Part shown: one piece after another, positions 1 through 14,700 of the stretch | Layout of the letters: each line of letters starts with the position of its first letter | How positions within the stretch are numbered: position 1 is the first letter of the stretch | Source: Euglena gracilis | Taxonomy: Eukaryota; Euglenida; Euglenophyceae; Euglenales | Assembly (NCBI GenBank): GCA_039621445.1 | Contig: CP154954.1 | Span: 62,044,898 to 62,108,897 of the forward strand | Direction of reading: 5' to 3' | DNA: 64,000 bases | Made by a program: the position numbers and the translations under genes | Notes under the pieces: model-generated | What the model saw: only the letters and a program-made list of their open reading frames with translations | Database searches by the model: none | Told to the model about the DNA's origin: nothing

Positions 1-371
1 CTCGTGNNNNNNNNNNNNNNNNNNNNNNNNNNNNNNNNNNNNNNNNNNNNNNNNNNNNNNNNNNNNNNNNNNNNNNNNNNNNNNNNNNNNNNNNNNNNNN
101 NNNNNNNNNNNNNNNNNNNNNNNNNNNNNNNNNNNNNNNNNNNNNNNNNNNNNNNNNNNNNNNNNNNNNNNNNNNNNNNNNNNNNNNNNNNNNNNNNNNN
201 NNNNNNNNNNNNNNNNNNNNNNNNNNNNNNNNNNNNNNNNNNNNNNNNNNNNNNNNNNNNNNNNNNNNNNNNNNNNNNNNNNNNNNNNNNNNNNNNNNNN
301 NNNNNNNNNNNNNNNNNNNNNNNNNNNNNNNNNNNNNNNNNNNNNNNNNNNNNNNNNNNNNNNNNNNNNNN
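1..371. other. Assembly gap
   Basis: Positions 7-371 are N; only six real bases precede the gap. Nothing can be annotated. The 550 bases that follow (372-921) are A-rich and then C/G-homopolymer-rich, with no coding signal that I can support. Confidence 0.98.
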
Positions 372-918
372 AAAAATGCAACAATTACAAAACTTACAAA
401 AATTTTGGTCTGAGGAGAAAATAGGGGACAAAATGGGGAATTCTTTAAAATAAAAAAACTAATCCAGCAGAAATTGAAAAACGGGAAAAACAACACACAA
501 AAAAACAACAAAAAAACTAGCAAAAAGCACAGCTATTGTTTGAATAAAAAAAATGCAAAAAAGCACAAAATCTGCTTGCTTACCCCCCCTGCACCAACCT
601 GCCCCCCCCCACTGCGCAAAGAAAAACTCCTTTGGATCCAAAATAAAATTTGACATAAAAATGTATACCCAGAAATATGAGAGGGCCTGATGGAGGGGTT
701 TGGTCGCACCCCCTACCCACCAGGATGGGGTGGGGGGGTTGGGGATGACCCCCCGCCCCACCACTCATAGGGCGGGGGTTCTAGTACAGCTGGACCAGAA
801 ATGATGGAAAATAGCCAACTTGGTGGTAAAACACTGGAAATTCTCAATAAAATGGCCGGAAATCCATTTTGGCCCAAGTGGCTTATATGACCGACCCCCC
901 CCCCCAACTGGAAAACAG

Positions 919-1614
<696 letters not shown>

Positions 1615-1619
1615 TAAAC

Positions 1620-1751
1620 AAGCATCGTGCGGTCCTCTGGGCACGAGGCAGACCCCAGCCTGCTGGGCGACCTGGCTGGGTTCCAATGCCAGCGCCTGGA
1701 TGAGGCGGCACAGCCGCCCGGGCAGAGCTTCCGGCATGGAGGCGCCGCATC
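1620..1751 (-). CDS. Orphan coding exon, unknown product
   Basis: On the minus strand a CAG acceptor at the edge of the TG repeat is followed by about 43 codons with GC-rich third positions (reading ...MPEALPGRLC... and ...ALALEPSQVAQQ...). The frame runs towards a weak GT donor next to the CA repeat. It lies 3.4 kb downstream of the malate dehydrogenase stop codon on the same strand, so it would belong to a different gene. I recognise no family. It could be chance, although it is the only codon-biased, uninterrupted segment between two microsatellites. Confidence 0.35.
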
Positions 1752-1752
1752 C

Positions 1753-1925
1753 TGTGTGTGTGTGTGTGTGTTGTGCTGTGTTGCGTTGTGTTGTGGGTGT
1801 GTTGCAGGTGTGTTGTGTTGTGTTATGTTGTGTTGCGTTGCATTGTGTTGTGTGTGTGTGTGTGTTGTGCTGTGTTGTATTGTGTGTCGTGTGTTGTTTG
1901 CGTGTTGCATGATGTGTGTGTGTGC
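1753..1925. repeat. TG/TTGTG microsatellite
   Basis: Imperfect TG, TTG and TTGTG units, complementary in composition to the CA array at 922-1612 and separated from it by the orphan exon. Confidence 0.85.
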
Positions 1926-4900
1926 GTGCCAACCTGATAGTGCGGCCAACCCTTCTTGGCATATAGGCGGCAACGTTCAGCATCAAAATACAATTTTTGG
2001 GACCTGGGGTTAAAACTGCCAGAAAGGGTTTCAATACCGGTGCCACACAAAGGCCGGGTCACCAAAAAAAAGGCCCGTTGGGAAGATTTACCCTGCCGAC
2101 TGCCACCAACTCTCCCAGGCATCTACATAGTACGAGTGACACAAATTCATGTGAGGTTGATGCCCTTCGGCAGGAGCCCCCAGAAGGATTCAACTGTCCA
2201 AAGCCAAAAAAACCCCAAAAAGGTTCAAAAAGGTCCCAAGGGCGCCAATGATACTTCTCTCCTTGCCGGGTGTTGCCTTGAACACGCACTAGACGCAGAG
2301 CTGGTCCAATTTGGAGAGTTCCCAACCAGAGATTTTTTTTTTTACAAGTTTGGTGGGGGGGAAGGGGGTGGGTGGGTGGGTCCCGCCCCACCCTTCCCCC
2401 GCGGGGGGGGGGGGTCGCCGATCTGCCGATTGTGTCCCCCCAGAGGTGGGGTTTCCTCTATTTTCAGCGCAAAAGGCCAAAAGAAAATTGGACCCAGAAT
2501 TGACCCCAAAAGAGCCCCCCCCCCCAGGGGCCAGGGCAGGGCTGTATGGGAAGGCCTGGGGGGGGGGGGTCGACCCCCATCCACCACAGCACTCGCAACG
2601 ACTGAAGGCGCCGAAGGAAACTTTTGACCTAAAAAATCGGCGCCCCCCGGAAGTACAGGAGGCCTGGAGGGGCGGAGGGGGTGGTCGGACCCCCCCCCCC
2701 CACCAGGATGGGGGTGAGGGGTCTACCCCCCCCCCCAAATGAAACGTGACCCTGGGGAGCCTTTCGGGCTGCGCTGACGACGCAAAGTGGGGAAAGCAAC
2801 AGAAAGGCATGAGTACAATTACCGTCATCTGTCCTGGCATCGCAAAGTAAACTTTTTGGCAAGGCTGGACTTTGTTTTCGCAGTTCAGTCATCATTTTTG
2901 TTTGGCCCTTCCACAGATCTGCGTCCCCAGCTTTCCCTTCCAGAAATATCCTCAAGATAATAACACACCCCTAATATAAAACACCCGGGATCATATTTGG
3001 GCGGGATTTCAAGACCCTCAGGGGGGTTTTTCATATTAAGGCAGGCTTTATATTTGGGTAAGAAAACAAAAACCTATGCAACGCTTTTGGTTGCAACTGA
3101 TGCAACCAAAAGCTTCCTTATACAATTCTGCCATCATTCAGCCCAAATTTCACCATTTCAATCAAAATTCCAGCTTGTCACCAGGTTTAGAACCAAAAGT
3201 GTCAAAACCATAACCAAAAACTGTCACAAAACGATACATTTCCGGGAATTTCTGTCTCGAGCCGCTCGCACGGCGCCTATCCACGCTTCCTACAGGAGAG
3301 TTCAACCTTAATCGTGAAAAATCACAGCCCCAGGGGGCTCTCATGTTTGAGGGAGTTTGGGGGGTTAATTGCCTCAGGAAAATCCCCGGTGGCGTTCAAT
3401 AACTTTGTACCTCCCATCTCCCCCCCAAAGCAAACAGCCTTGTGTTGAGGTATTGTAAAATTGGAAGCAAATATATGCTTGGCATCAATGATGTCGCTCC
3501 AGTTCGCTTGGGGGGACAGAAGACGGTGCAAGGCGGAACGGGGAGGGATGAGGGCCACTCTTTTCTGGAACATATGCCGTTCACTTTTTTTTTGCAATTG
3601 ACTCTGGGGGATGACCTCTTTGGAATAGCGGGGAAACACCCGAGTCAAGACCCGAGGTACTGCTGATGGAAAAAAAAATTTGCTGGGAGAAACATTGAGA
3701 TATTGCCTATTCCTGAAAGTGACAAGGAAAATCCTGGTGGCCCGCTCAAAGACAATGGGAAGACTGGTCAAAAATATATTTGAAAACATTTTCCTTAGAA
3801 ATTCCACGCAGAATCAATATAAACCTTCAGAGTTCTCAAATCTGGAATGAACTTGGAGGATCCCAAGCCCTAAATGGTGAAAAAGGGTCCCTGCCATTTT
3901 TTTTATAAACTATGCTGATATGCAGCCATCACCGAGCCACTGGGGCATGTAAAGTTGAACAAAATAATTTATTAATAAAAATAGACAACGTTATCAAATA
4001 AAAGGTAAAATACAAAAAACTTTCTGTTGAATGTCAACTCAAAATCTGAACGATGGCCACTTGGATGTCCAAGCAACAGTTTGAACAACATCCCCTTGGT
4101 TGGAATTCATGGGTGCTTAACTTGCTGGCCAATGTGTTGATATAATTAAATAAAATAGATAAAACAAAACAGACAATGAATAAACAAATACAGAAACATA
4201 AATAAACAAATAAACAAATTCACAAAACTGTAAAATCAAAAAAATAAAAAACCAATTGTCAATAAGTGTGGACACAAAGAGAAATCTGGTTTAAAATGCA
4301 AGAATTTCTGAATCAAATTTCCCAGCAGAATGAAAAGAAAGAACCAAAAGAAAAGAAAGACCCCCCAATCTTGCCAAAAACCGGAAAAAAACAAGAACAA
4401 TAAGAAAAATACAAATGCACTTCCCCTGCTGCTCAAGAAAGCGGTGTGAGCAGCCCTGTTGGAGGCAGGTCTCTTTTATGCGCAGTAAGGCGCTGCTTTG
4501 GGGAATGCGATAGGTTTTTCGCACAGCGTTGTCCGCCACTAAGCAGGCCTGACAGGGCAGCACAGCACCCCGGCAAGCAGGAGGCTTCCCAAGAGACCCT
4601 CTGCCAGGGAGATGGACTTCTGGGCTTTTTGCAACAGATGTTTTTCTCAGGCAGGATAAACACTGTCCCCCAGATGCTACAGATGGGAAGAAACAAAACG
4701 GTTAGCATCGTGTCCCCCCACCAACCCAGGAGAGGAAGAGCAGGGGCCTTGTGCCACGTGTATGTGTGTGTGTGTGTGTGGGTGGGTGGATGGGTGGGTG
4801 GGTGGTGTGTGCTGATGTGTGTGTGTGTGTGTGTGTTTTTTGTGTGTGTGTGCGCGTGTGTGGGTGTGGGTGTGTGTGTGTGTGGGTGTGTGTATGAGTG

Positions 4901-5118
4901 TGTGTGTGTGTGTGTGGGTGTGTGCGAGTGTGTGTGTGTGTGGGTGGGTGGGTGGGTGTGGGTGGGTGGATGGGTGGGTGGGTGTGGGTGGGTGTGCGTG
5001 AAATGTGTGTTGTGTAGGTCCGTGTCTCCCTGACTGACCCGGCACCTCTTGACGGGGGACCCACGCCCGGGCCCCGCCACGCGGGGACCCGCCCGCGCGG
5101 GGACGGCAGCGCGGCGTG
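1926..5118. other. Region with no assignable gene, repeat debris
   Basis: No convincing exon. About 2330-2740 holds C/G-run element sequence with the TIR-like motif CAGGGCTGTATGGGAA near 2535. About 3900-4400 is A/T-rich. Two weak minus-strand open stretches (about 3240-3300 and 4420-4560) have partly coding-like composition but no consistent splice sites. 4759-5020 is a TG/GGGTG microsatellite. This lies downstream of the MDH stop codon, so its 3'UTR and polyadenylation site must be near 5.1 kb; no AATAAA-type signal stands out. Confidence 0.5.
4759..5020. repeat. TG/TGGG microsatellite
   Basis: GTGTG and GGTGGGTG units fill this stretch, ending about 100 bp before the MDH stop codon on the opposite strand. 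Confidence 0.85.
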
Positions 5119-8100
5119 TCACAGCTTGGCGGCCTCGCCCAGCGCCAGCTGCCGCTCCTTCAGCAGCTCCTCCGCGGTGGCCCGCAGCATGCCCGCCGAG
5201 AACGCGTCGATGGGCACACCGCGCGGGGCCACGCGACCCGTTCAGGGGGGGATGGACGCGGAAGGGGGAGGGACCGTCACAACAGGGAGGGGGGGGGCAA
5301 GAAACATACACACGCGTGAAAAACTGGCAAAAAAAGCAAACAAATTGCACAAACCACTCAAAAAATGAAAAAAAACAAACTGCACGGTGCACGGTGACCA
5401 GAGGCAGGTGTGGAAAGGCAGTTGCCTCCCCAGGGATTCGTTTTATGAACCCTCGTTAACAAAACAAATGGATCGCGGAGAAAAGGAAAAAAAATCCACC
5501 TTGGGTGGAGACAAAACTACTGGTTTGAGGCCATTAAATCTTGGAAACTTCTTGTCACTTTGGGTTCCAGAAAAAGCGACGTCAATGTTTATATGGTGAG
5601 ACGTCGAGGGTGACGCCTCCGTCTCTTTTTCTTCCAAAACACCCTCGCCACCATCGACACGATCCGAACGAAACAACAAAAGTGTCAGAAAATGAAACCC
5701 ACGTCTTTTTTTGTCTCAGGGAAAAGCGGTGAACCAAAAACCAAAAGGGAAACAATGAACAGGCCCCTGCACACAATTTCATACTTGCCCTTCCCAAGGC
5801 ATCTGAAAGAGGGGGCATGCTGGCAATTCTGGCTGGGTTTGTTTTCAAAAACCTGTGATTCACTTTTGTGCGTTTGCACAAGAAAGGATACTCGATTCTC
5901 TCCTCTCTTGGGTGCTTCTTCACCCCACCCCTATGAACACCTTTCTATACAAGTGATCAACATGCACTGAGACGTACCTTGATACCATTTCCTGTGATTG
6001 GGCTTTACCCCCCCTCCCCTTTGTCCAACGACCACCCCTTTATAATGACCACCCCCCCTGGTCATAGGTTGCAGGTTGCAAAATTTTTTTTTGACGGTTT
6101 TACCAAGCGGTAGATTTCCCACCTCCCTCGCTACAGGATTTTTTCTGCTATGTTCCGCCCCCCCCGGCAACGTCAGAGCCAGATCCCAAAAAGGTGGTGT
6201 TGGGTTTGGCAAACGTTTTCAATGGGAACCTTTACCTCACACGGGATTTGATCGATGGGGATTTTATCCTGAAAATTGTTGTATCACCGGAAGAAAGGCT
6301 TCTATACCGTGCCCGCGGAATAGTGCCTGCCCCGCACCCCTTCGGTATAGCATTTGCACAGCAGCCAGAACACCACAACAGCTGTCGTTCATGACACCCC
6401 CTCAGGAGCAGCCGCTGTGTTTGGGCTTACCTCCTTTATGAGTTTTTTCCCGCTTTTCGCTGTGCGTGAGTCTTTGCCCCCTTTATAATGACCACCCCCC
6501 GGTCACAGGTTGCAGGTGATGGGGGCGTACGACCACCCCCCTGGCCATAGGTTGCAGGTAAATGGTCGTTGGACAAAGGGGGGGGGGTAGGTTTCACAAT
6601 TCAGCAGAAACAGGAATTTGGCCTCCTTGTTGTGAGGCCACAGGAAAGATAAAGAGGGGAACCAACCCGACCCTGTGCAACGATGTCCCTGGGTGCAACT
6701 GGCTGTTCAGGCACACGGTCCCAAAAGAATGTGCCTTCAGGCTTCGTTGTGGGTGGCAGAGAAAGGAAAAAAACAGAGCAACACTGCCGTCCGTGCTGAC
6801 AAATCGACCGAAAACAAATCGACCCAGGGCCCAGGGAATTTCTTATGGACCCCCCGGGGGGCCCAACCGGCCGGCTGGACAAAGGTGCTGGCTGGACCTC
6901 CCCCCCCCCGGGGGGGGGGTGGGGGTCCAGGGAGGTGGCTGGGCCGGACCAACCCGGTTGCTAGGCCGGACCCGACTGGGACCGGAAAACAGACAAAAAC
7001 ACCCAAATCCAGCCGGGATGCATTGGTTCAGCTGAAATTTTGAGGTGAAAAAACCAAACATCACCAAAAAAATGGCCATTTTGGCCATTCGAGATCCCTT
7101 TTTTTTAAAAAATTTCGGCGCTTTGCACCGAAAATTTCCTCGGTCCACCTCGGCCTCGCTGGGCTGCGAAAATTGTACCGCCACTTGCCCCCCCCCCCCC
7201 CGGGGCCTCAGCCATCTGGGAGCTGCTTCCACGGCCACCGGTAGCGCGGCACGCCACACCGGCAGGGGACGGAGAAGACGAGGCCCTCCGGGATGCCGTA
7301 CAGCGAGCCGTCGGACCACACGCCCATCGAGACCACCTCCTGGGACCCGCAGTGCCAGTCCCGCACGTGGAGCGCGGCGGCGTGGGCGGCGGAGGCGGCG
7401 GAGGACCCGCCGCGGACCTGTGAGGGGGCATGCGGAGCTTGGGGGAGGTGGGGTGGATGGCAGAGGGGGAGGACTGGTACTGGAACTGGCAAACTGTATG
7501 GAACAGATAACAATTAATAGCCCGCCCATTAATAGCCCCCCCCCCCCATCTTACACCCCCCATTTATAACCCCCCCCTAGGCCCAACCACCAAACCGTGG
7601 TTTATACCTCCCCTAGAGGGAAAAATGATAAAGATGCAAGTGGCAAATATTTGCAAAAAACCACACGGTGTGCCAAAAAAAGCCAGATGTGGTGGGCATG
7701 CCAACTTCTGAGGTTTTGGCCAAAACCATAAAATTGTTTTACCCCACCGGTGCAAAAATAGGGGGCATTTTTGGACCTCGCCCAGTCACACACTAAACCT
7801 TGATTTATAACCCCATTATAACCCCCCCCCCCCGGGCCGACCACCAAACAAGATCTTAAACCCGGGGGGTTATAAGTGGGGGGGTTATGTATATATATCT
7901 GTCTGTATGTATGTACGTATGTGTGTATGTATGTATGCATGCATGCATGCATGCATGGGTGTATGTACAGTGTGGCAAGTAAATTTTCAGACCCAAGTGC
8001 CAAGTAAATTTTCAGACCCTGAAAGAATCAAAAAGAATGGTGGCACCCCACACTCCACAGAACCCATCCCAATCGCCTCCCAGAACCGAGAGCACTGGTG

Positions 8101-11100
8101 GAGGGGTGTTTTGGCAGGTGATTGTGACTGCCCAGTTCCTGGTGGCACCACCAAAAACCTTTTGGCAACATCATTTTGGAAAAAGATGGCTTTTGCAAAA
8201 CCGCATTCACTGCAATCAGGCTTGCTCCAGCGTATGAAGAACATTCCGTGTACAAATCCCTGTCTGGGCGGGGTGACAGGGGTTGACAGCTTGAAATGAG
8301 CTCCCTAGTCATTTTTTTCCTTCTGGGCTGTTCACAGTGGTTAGGGTCAACAGTTTCACCAGGACTTCATGTGAGAGAGGTCCATTGAAATTCACCAAAA
8401 GCGATCCATTTCATTGTCCTCGTTTTGTTTGTGCAAGCCTGTGCAACAGCAAATTTTACATCTATATCGCTCGGAGCCAAATTGTATTTCTGCACTGCAA
8501 TGGTGCCACCAGGCACTGGGCAGTCACAATCACCTGTCAAAACACCCCTCCACCAATGCTCTCAGCTCTGGGAGGCGATTGGGATGGGTTCTGTGGAGTG
8601 TGGGGTGCCATCATTTTTTCAGGGTCTGAAAATTTACTTGGTACTTGGGTCTGAGAATTTACTTGCCACACTGTATGTATGTATGTATGTATGTATGTAC
8701 GTATGTATGTATGTATGTATGTATGTATGTATGTATGTATGTATGTATGTATGTATGTATGTATGTATGCATGCATGCATGCATGTATGTATGTATGTAT
8801 GTATGCATATATGTATGTATGTATGTGTGTGTATGTGTGTATATATGTATGCATGTATGTATGTATGCATGTATGTATGTATGTATGCATGCATATATGT
8901 ATGTGTGTGTGCATGTGTGAATGCATGCATATATGTATGCATGTGTATGTGTGTATGTGTGTCTCTCATATATATGTGTGTATCTCAATTTTGTGCCACT
9001 GTGAAATTTCGCATCATTTTGTGGTGCATGGATTCCCCCTTCCATCCTTACACCCGTGCAACGGCAGCTAACCTTGATCACCGCCGCGCCTCGTTGCTGC
9101 ACCGCTGGGATCAAGCTGGATTTCCAAGCAGCCTCACCTGCGAGAGGGTCCAGCCGGGAACTGAGGGGTTCCGTTGGCATTGGCACATTCCAAAAATATC
9201 CTCGCGGGTTCAGTGAAAGCCATTGTGAAAACCAAAGGCTGGCCGGGAGAAAATTGGACCCGGCAGACCCAAATGGAAGCAGCTTTCTTTCAGAGAAGCC
9301 ATTTGTTGGGATAAAATCACTAACTCCAGAGCCCCTGCCCCATGGAGGAGGGTATATCAGAACTCCCTTCAGCTAGATTTCAGTCACCCCCCCCCCCCCC
9401 AATAGGGCACCGCAACTGCGTATCCATCGGACCAAGACCTAAGACCAAAAACGGCCAAAAGCAGAGCTTTTTTTTCCAGGGCTGGGGGGGGCATGGGAAT
9501 TTCTGGGAGTCATTTTGTGTCCACACACTTGGCGTAAAAAAGGACCTCTTAAAATGACAACTTAAAAATCGAAATCACAGAGATGAGAAAATCCAAGCGG
9601 TGCAAAAAGGCGAACAAAATCTCACAGATCGTCAATTCATGATGAATTCAACCATTGCTCTGTGCTGGCACACCAACAATGGGAAGGGCGGGGGTGCCCC
9701 TCACAGTGGCATGCCGGAGGTCAGGGTACATCGTTGGGGAGTGGTTGCCCCAGATGATGACCTGAAGGGGAGGGAGAGGAATAGTTTTTTTGTTCATGTG
9801 TTTCATGCATTATCTCCTGTGTGTGTGAATATATGTGTATATGCATGTGTGTATGTGTGCATGTATCATAGATATGAGTGCTGTCGTGTATGTGCGCGAT
9901 TGTGTTGTGGGTGGGTGGGTGTGTTATGTGTGTGCGCGCGCGTGTGCGTGTGCACACGTCCTGTGTGGGCAGGGTGATGGTTAGTCAGTGTTGGGTATGG
10001 ATAATGTTGTGCAGCTTACACAATTCTATCTAACCCACTCCATGAAACTCCATGAAAAATTGTCAGAGGGGGGAGAACCTGCTGGCCAAGGAAAATGAGC
10101 TGACATTCTGGGTTACCTATAAAATTGGTGTTTGGAGGAGGAGAGAAATAGATTTCTAACCGCAAACATTTTTTTTTCGGTGCACACATTTGCCACGTCC
10201 CCCACGGACGCCGCCGCCATACGAGCCACCATGCCGGCGGCCCGGATCTGGTCCAGCCTGCAACAGCGGAGAACAGAACTTCCCTCACACTTCATTCAGA
10301 ATTCGACGAAATTGCAACCCTGAGGCTGGCAGGCAGCTGGGGGCCCTGAACCCCCCCCCCCAACCCCTCCCAAGCCTCGTACAACAGACGCAACGGACAT
10401 GAACATGGCCAAACCAACGCAGTTGGGTGTTATGTTCCACATCATGTGTTTATGGACCTTACGCTGCACGCAGCTGCGTGGGGGTGGCCAACGAGTCAGG
10501 AGCCATAAGCGAGGGGGGTGCACGCATCCCCAAAACAAAACTGATTCCATCCTAAACCTGAGCCAAATGAAACTGGGAATGATCCCATCCCACACCTCGT
10601 CCCTAACTATCCCCCTTTGCCCCTGCCAGGGGGATGCCATGTCCGCCCTGTCGGCGTGGCATGGACCGATCATACAATTGCTTACCGACCCCCGGGGGGG
10701 GGGGAGGGGGGGGTCACTCCACTTTTTTAAAAACCAGTCAGTCACTCATTTTCAAAAAACCAGCCAGTCACTACCCCCCCCCCCCGGGGGGTCGGTCACT
10801 CAGAAAAACGGCCACTTTCCAGTCACTTTAGGCCATTTTAGGCCCAAAAAAATTTTCCGGCGCCTTCGGCGCCGGGGTCACTCAAGCCACTTTTGCCCAC
10901 TCCTGGCCGACCCCCCCCCCCCGGGGGGAGGGAGTCCGGGCCAAAAACCAGTCAGTCACTCTGAAAAAACCAGTCACCCACCCCCCCCCCCGGGGGTGGG
11001 GTAGGTCAGTGCTTAAGCAATTGCCTGGGACCGATCCTACTCCTCAATTCACACATCATTCATCATCCAAGAATTTTTTCACCATCTGCATTCAAATATC

Positions 11101-11656
11101 CACGTTTGGATGTACAATCTAAATATATACAAGACACGAATCGTATACAATAGATATACAATATACAAATCACAAAGCAGGCGGGGGAACACACCGGGTA
11201 AGGGCGGTGACGTTTGTGGCGGGAAGGTTGCCTGCAAGCTTCACCACCAGGGCGTTGGTGTTGGCCGGGTTGCCCACCACCAAGACCTGTCAGAAGAGGG
11301 AATCATCCGCGTACCGTCAACCAAATCACCCGGACGTTTGCCTCCCAGATGCCCAGGCGCAGCCGCCTGTCAAACATTGAAATTGATTGAACAAATTGAT
11401 GTAGTGGAAAGGGGGAGGGTGTTTCCCAGCATTGAGTACTGGAACCTCCTGAAGCACACTTTTTTTGGCAATCCGACCATCCCCACCCACACCTTGACGT
11501 CCCTGGAGGCGAACCGGCCCAGCGCCGCCCCCTGCTCCTGGAAGATGGCCTTGTTGCGGGCCAACAAGTCCTGCCGCTCCATTCCCTGAGTCAGCACATA
11601 CATACGTGGTGTGTATGTTGTGTGTGTTGTGTGTTGTGTGTGTGTGTGTGTGTGTC

Positions 11657-11747
<91 letters not shown>

Positions 11748-14700
11748 TTGATGATGATGATGATGTTGTTGTTGTTGTTGTTGATGATGATGATGATGAT
11801 GATGCTGCTGCTGCTGCTGCTGCTGCTGATGCTATTGACGATGGTGGTGGTGGTGGTGGTGGTGGTGGTGGTAGCAGTGGTGATGATGATGATGGTAGTG
11901 GTGGTGGTGATGATGATGCCATCATCCCCATCTACTCTAATACCTGCATCCCCACACCCCCACATCCGCTAGCTGAATCCCACACCCCACAAAATGGCAC
12001 AAAAAGGTCAAAAAATCACCCCCAAAATGCCGAAATTGCCTTTAAATTGCCAAAAAAAAAATGGCCAAAAAAAGCCCAAAACAAAAAAATGGCTTAAAAT
12101 GACCAAAACTAACAAAAGCAGCCAATGGTCAAAAATTGTCAAAAAATGAGCAAGAAATGGTCAAAAATGGGCCAAAAGCAACACAAAAATGGTCAAAAGT
12201 GGCCAAAAGTGGCAAAAAATCTCCAAAACAAGCCAAAAACGGGAAAAAAGCCAAAAATGGCCAAATGCGGCTAAAATGGCTAAAAAATATGGCCATAGCC
12301 GAAAATGCCCGCATCGTCCTGCATCGCCTTGCATTGGAACCCCAATGCAAGGCGATGCCCCGCATCGCCTGGCATCGCCCTGCATCGCTGAAGCTTCTTG
12401 GTAACCACAACCATAACCTTCCTGTTACCTCGGCCAGGAATCATTTTTCTGTTTTTCACACAATAATATTGCATTTTTCCTTCAGAAACCATGAAACTCA
12501 CCAGTTTTTGTGCATAATATCTGGTGTTGAGCACCAATGTTTTCATGCAACCCAACCATCTTCGAAAATTAAAAGCTCTCAATCTCCAAAACAGTGGGTT
12601 TTTTGGCCACATTTGTGACGCTGCAATTTTCCATTGTTAATATATTGGACCCGCAGCATGTCCGCCGCCAATGCCATGGTTAATACGGACCCCCCCCCAG
12701 TCTGCCGTCCCAGCTGTGGGGAATAACATGGCCACCTTGGTTGCTGCTGTTGCACTGGGGTTGCTGACAGCCTTGTGGCTGCTGAAGCAGCCATCACCTA
12801 TCATCACCTATCATCACCAGCCAATGCAGGTGGTGTTTGGATTCATATATGGTGTGTTCTGTCTGAATTTTGCTATTGTGGTTGGTGTTTGCAAATGTGC
12901 ACATCGTCATGGTGTGTGGATTTCGCACCCCGGCGACACTTTATGCACATGGTCGGTGTGTGCAAATGTGCACGCCGACCACAATCGCATTTGTACAAAT
13001 GACCGCTTTTTTTTTTATTCCGACCTGGTACCCCCCCCCCCAAGCCCAATGAACACTAAGGTGACAATCTAGACGTTCCGAACGGGGAGCGTTCATTGGA
13101 CATGGGTAATCACTAATTCTGTCACCTTCTCTCCTTGAAACGTGCATAAACAGTGCACGCATAATCGTCCAAAAAATGAACGGCAAATGCATATCCGTTT
13201 GTTTTCAGACGGTCAAACATTACCACGAAAAGAAGACTGGGAGGAACTCATCTGCAAGGACAGGACAAGCAACAAAGGAATATTTCCTTGCCGCCGCAAA
13301 AAAAAGTATATGGTGACAATTTAGACGGTCTGAACACCCCCTGTTCATTGGGCAAGGGTGTTGGGGGGGAGGTAATTAACATAATGGCATTTTTTTTAAA
13401 AAAAATGCATTTCTTTCTGTTTTTTAGAGCGACTGCCTCGTAAGCCCTTCAAATTATTCGGTTATTGTTGTTTAGAAAAACTCAGCAGAGCGAGGCCTGT
13501 TTGCGTGCCGTGATACTTGATCGCATCTCTTTGTGTTCCCCAGAAATTGTGTGATCCCCTCTCCGGTCGCAACTCAACGCATTTGGGCCGGACACATCCC
13601 GCAGGAAGTTCGGTGGGGACTCCCGACCCTTCCCTCCCCTTTGACCGCTTTCCCTTCTCCCTCACCCTGCACGGGTCATCATAAACGCCCCGGACACGCC
13701 CCCCTTCCCTGTGACCCTGCCCGGCGATGCGATTGGACCCTCCCCAAACCCCCATCCTTGTTCCCTGTGCTCCGCAAACGCCCAAACACACCAGTCCGAG
13801 GCTCGCTAAAAACAAAAAAGTACGTCGGGGCCCCTGGAGCATACAATTTTTTACCGACCCCAGGGGGGAGGGGGGTCACACCACTCTTCAAAAAACATGT
13901 CAGTCACTTTTTTTCGGGAAACCAGTCAGTCACTGCCCCCCCCCCCCCCCCCCGGGGGGTCGGCAACTCAGAAAAACCGGCCACTTTCCAGTCACTTTAA
14001 GCCATTTTAGGTCAAAAAAAATTCCCCGGCGCCTTCAGCGCCGGGGTCACTCAAGCCACTTTTGCCCACCCCTGGGGGAGGTTTGGGCCCAAAACCAGTC
14101 AGTCACTCTGAAAAAACCAGTCAGTCACCCCTCCCCCCGGGGGGGGGGGTTGGCCAGTGCTTAAGCAATTGACTGCCCTGGAGGGATGCCGTCCGCCGAC
14201 AACCAGAGAGAGGGGAGCCGTAGCGTACAAAAAGGGGGGGGTGGCAGTACTGGGATTTTGGTGTTTTTTTTCTTGGTGTTTCTTCACTTTGGGGGAGGGG
14301 GTGGGTTTGGGGGTTTTTGTGCCATGCCGACCACAAAAAAAACATCAAAAGAAAGGACAGAATTTCTGGGAGAGAGCCAGGTCAAGAGCGAAGAATTCAG
14401 CCGGATTTTGTCAAATTGCGCTCCTTCTCGCTCTCACCTCCTACAACGCCAGTGCCAAAATCAAATTTTGGTCGGTGCACAAAAATGTGCACACCAAAAA
14501 AAGCCTAAATGCGAGATGCACCAACTAAGCAAATTCCATCTGTCACCGTGATACTCATCAGCACCTGCTGCCGGGGAAAAGCCCCGCACATGATGCAGTA
14601 GTCGATACCCTTGAAAGCCGTCTCAAGGCTGGTGGTGGCCACCACCTGCCTGCGGTGGTGGACGGAGGGCTCTGAGCGTCGTGTCACCGCAGCCAAAGCA

